Assembly: GCF_910591885.1 (NCBI RefSeq)
Contig: NW_025963612.1
Span: 124,001 to 188,000, forward strand
DNA from: Bombus terrestris
Taxonomy: Eukaryota > Arthropoda > Insecta > Hymenoptera > Apidae
Direction: 5' to 3'
DNA: 64,000 bases
Shown here: positions 62,281 to 64,000 of the stretch, piece by piece
Layout of the letters: every line of letters starts with the position of its first letter
Numbering within the stretch: position 1 is the first letter of the stretch
Notes under the pieces: model-generated
Seen by the model: the letters and a program-made list of their open reading frames with translations, nothing else
What the model was told of the DNA's origin: nothing
Database searches by the model: none
Position numbers and translations under genes: made by a program

Positions 62281-64000
62281 ACGTTGTCCCACGTTGTCCC
62301 ACGGTGTCCAACGATGTCCAACGGTGTCCAGCGATGTCCAACGGTGTCCCACGTTGTCCCACGTTTTCCCACGTTGTCCCACGTTGTCCCACGGTGTCCA
62401 ACGATGTCCAACGATGTCCAACGGTGTCCCACGTTGTCCCACGTTGTTCCATGGTTTCCCACGTTGTCCCACGTTGTCCCACGTTGTCCCACGGTGTCCA
62501 ACGATGTCCAACGGTGTCCCACGTTGTCCCACGGTGTCCCACGTTGTCCCACGTTGTCCCACGTTGTCCCACGTTGTCCGACGTTGTCCCACGTTGTCCC
62601 ACGTTGTCCCACGTTGTCCCACGTTGTCCCACGTTGTCCCACGTTGTCCCACGGTGTCCAACGATGTCCAACGGTGTCCAACGGTGTCCCACGTTGTCCC
62701 ACGTTGTCCCACGTTGTCCCACGTTGTCCCACGTTGTCCCACGTTGTCCCACGTTGTCCCACGTTGTCCAACGATGTCCAACGGTGTCCCACGTTGTCCC
62801 ACGTTGTGCCACGTTGTCCCACGTTGTCCCACGTTGTCCCACGTTGTCCCACGTTGTCCCACGGTGTCCAACGATGTCCAACGGTGTCCAACGGTGTCCA
62901 ACGGTGTCCAACGGTGTCCCACGTTGTCCCACGTTGTCCCACGTTGTCCCACGGTGTCCAACGATGTCCAACGGTGTCCCACGTTGTCCCACGTTGTCCC
63001 ACGTTGTCCCACGTTGTCCCACGTTGTCCCACGATGTCCCACGTTGTCCCACGTTGTCCCACGTTGTCCCACGTTGTCCCACGTTGTCCCACGTTGTCCA
63101 ACGGTGTCCCACGTTGTCCCACGTTGTCCGACGTTGTCCCACGTTGTCCCACGTTGTCCCACGTTGTCCCACGTTGTCCCACGTTGTCCCACGATGTCCC
63201 ACGTTGTCCCACGTTGTCCCACGTTGTCCCACGTTGTCCCACGTTGTCCCACGTTGTCCCACGTTGTCCCACGTTGTCCCACGTTGTCCCACGTTGTCCC
63301 ACGTTGTCCCACGTTGTCCCACGTTGTCCCACGGTGTCCAACGATGTCCAACGGTGTCCAGCGATGTCCAACGGTGTCCTACGTTGTCCCACGTTTTCCC
63401 ACGTTGTCCGACGTTGTCCCACGGTGTCCAACGATGTCCAACGGTGTCCAACGGTGTCCAACGGTGTCCAACGGTGTCCCACGTTGTCCCACGTTGTCCG
63501 ACGTTGTCCCACGTTGTCCCACGTTGTCCCACGTTGTCCCACGGTGTCCAACGATGTCCAACGATGTCCAACGGTGTCCCACGTTGTCCCACGTTGTTCC
63601 ATGGTTTCCCACGTTGTCCCACGTTGTCCCACGTTGTCCCACGGTGTCCAACGATGTCCAACGGTGTCCAACGGTGTCCAACGGTGTCCAACGGTGTCCC
63701 ACGTTGTCCCACGTTGTCCCACGTTGTCCCACGTTGTCCCACGTTGTCCCACGATGTCCCACGTTGTCCCACGTTGTCCCACGTTGTCCCACGATGTCCC
63801 ACGTTGTCCCACGTTGTCCCACGTTGTCCCACGTTGTCCCACGATGTCCCACGTTGTCCCACGTTGTCCCACGTTGTCCCACGTTGTCCCACGGTGTCCA
63901 ACGATGTCCAACGGTGTCCCACGTTGTCCCACGTTGTCCCACGTTGTCCCACGTTGTCCCACGATGTCCCACGTTGTCCCACGATGTCCCACGTTGTCCC
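62281..64000 (+). repeat. Class I-like array at the window end
   Basis: K 62,331, G 62,361, H-I 62,441, L 62,571, acgttgtgcc 62,801, K 63,361, acggtgtcct 63,371, L 63,411 and 63,491, and H-I 63,591. The stretch from L 62,571 to acgttgtgcc 62,801 has the same spacing (80 bp to the B unit, 230 bp to acgttgtgcc) as 35,561-35,791, 27,010 bp upstream. The array continues beyond the last base. Confidence 0.7.

Larger units (their letters stand above)
551..63610 (+). repeat. Dispersed H-I unit pairs (acgttgttcc + atggtttccc), 58 copies
   Basis: Two neighbouring variant units always travel together. The first carries t at position 8; the second carries t at positions 2 and 6 and g at position 4. Their junction makes CCATGG. 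Starts: 551, 781, 1791, 3721, 4811, 5721, 7031, 7671, 8371, 8701, 9371, 10291, 11611, 12021, 12711, 13041, 13701, 14341, 15821, 16871, 17201, 17881, 19071, 19741, 21041, 23351, 24971, 25491, 26021, 26761, 28381, 29741, 30251, 30971, 32601, 33301, 33731, 34321, 35331, 36171, 37141, 37441, 37871, 38471, 39821, 40241, 41081, 42731, 43091, 43671, 44081, 45771, 46041, 58641, 60831, 61991, 62441, 63591. Copies at 35331 and 40241 have gtggtttccc as the second unit. The usual left context is acgatgtcca, acggtgtccc, acgttgtccc; the usual right context is two or three A units and then, in most copies, acggtgtcca, acgatgtcca. Isolated acgttgttcc without its partner occurs at 10071, 50681, 53221, 53541, 56571 and 59241. 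Confidence 0.9.
1..64000 (+). repeat. 10-bp satellite array, consensus acgttgtccc, 6,400 units in register
   Basis: Every 10-base block reads as acgttgtccc or a copy with one to a few substitutions. Unit position 1 stays at the same column from the first to the last row, so the window holds a whole number of units and I saw no out-of-register indel. All units face the same way; I saw no inverted segment and no foreign insertion. The main variation is position 4 (t, g or a) and position 10 (c or a); the CpG at positions 2-3 and the tgtcc core are strongly kept. The consensus is 60% GC, with four C to two G on this strand. The array is cut by both window edges, so its true length is unknown. 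A short unit in a long homogeneous array is typical of eukaryotic satellite DNA; the species and chromosome position cannot be read from it. Strand is given for the unit as written. Confidence 0.98.
58641..64000 (+). repeat. Mixed class I / class II satellite domain
   Basis: H-I pairs return at 58,641, 60,831, 61,991, 62,441 and 63,591 and are interleaved with class II markers: acattgtccc at 59,351, atgttgtcca at 59,821 and 60,501, aagttgtccc at 60,311 and 61,441, and gcgttgtccc at 61,571. From about 62,300 to the end only class I markers were seen (K at 62,331, G at 62,361, L at 62,571). This suggests class I segments were copied into or joined with class II material. The array continues past the window end. 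There is no gene. Confidence 0.7.

Noticed and set aside
1..64000. CRISPR array
   Set aside because: Units are 10 bp and contiguous, with no unique spacers between repeats and no cas genes.
1..64000. Telomeric repeat tract
   Set aside because: The - strand unit gggacaacgt has a GGG triplet but does not match the usual short telomere units (TTAGGG, TTTAGGG, TTAGG). The rich, duplicated variant structure is also unlike a terminal telomere. A subtelomeric location is still possible.
1..64000. Repeat-rich structural protein gene (silk, antifreeze or mucin type)
   Set aside because: There is no codon periodicity: the repeat is 10 bp, not a multiple of 3, and substitutions do not favour third positions of any frame. 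There are no introns, signal peptide or unique ends.
1..64000. Promoters, terminators, ribosome binding sites, origins
   Set aside because: Any such motif match would recur in thousands of units and has no gene to act on. Nothing in the window singles out one position.
1..64000. Naming the species or a known satellite family
   Set aside because: The sequence has no unique flank or gene, and I cannot match the 10-mer to a named satellite from memory, so any name would be a guess.

Overview
The whole 64 kb window is one uninterrupted tandem array of a 10-bp unit, with consensus acgttgtccc on the + strand (gggacaacgt on the - strand). That is 6,400 units, all in the same orientation, and the array runs off both ends of the window. 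Unit position 1 falls at the same column in every 60-base row I read. I saw no insertion or deletion that was not a multiple of 10 bp, and no other kind of sequence: no gene, RNA gene, transposon, CRISPR array or unique spacer. This looks like eukaryotic satellite DNA (heterochromatin, a centromere-adjacent or subtelomeric block, or similar) from a long-read assembly. Nothing in the window identifies the species, and I do not recognise the 10-mer as a named satellite.

A few unit types make up nearly everything. The main ones are acgttgtccc (here called A), acggtgtcca (B), acgatgtcca (C), acggtgtccc (D), acgttgtcca (E) and acgatgtccc (F). They differ only at unit positions 4 (t/g/a) and 10 (c/a). 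Rarer units act as markers: acgttttccc (G), the adjacent pair acgttgttcc + atggtttccc (the H-I pair), acgtggtccc (J), gcgatgtcca (K), acgttgtccg (L) and ccgttgtccc (M). The order of these markers shows that the array is a nested patchwork of segmental duplications of about 0.3 to 6 kb.

Layout: 1-46,060 is a class I domain with an H-I pair roughly every 0.2-2.3 kb and duplications offset by 0.5, 0.91, 1.18, 1.93, 2.31, 3.9, 4.15, 4.2, 4.58, 4.9 and 4.91 kb. 46,061-58,640 is a class II domain with no H-I pair and its own markers (aagttgtccc, acattgtccc, gcgttgtccc, atgttgtcca, acaatgtcca). 58,641-64,000 is mixed: H-I pairs return among class II markers, and the last 2 kb is class I-like. A 490-bp unit is triplicated at 44.46-45.77 kb, next to the class I/II boundary.

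No coding function is claimed. The unit contains no stop codon in any of the six reading phases, so every frame is open for kilobases (one + strand frame for more than 13,000 codons). These are arithmetic artefacts. Because 10 is not divisible by 3, all three frames of a strand read the same decapeptide cycle. The physical properties most worth testing are one CpG per unit, a GGG triplet every 10 bp on the - strand with exactly 7-nt gaps (minimal G-quadruplex spacing), and TT and CCC steps in phase with the DNA helix.
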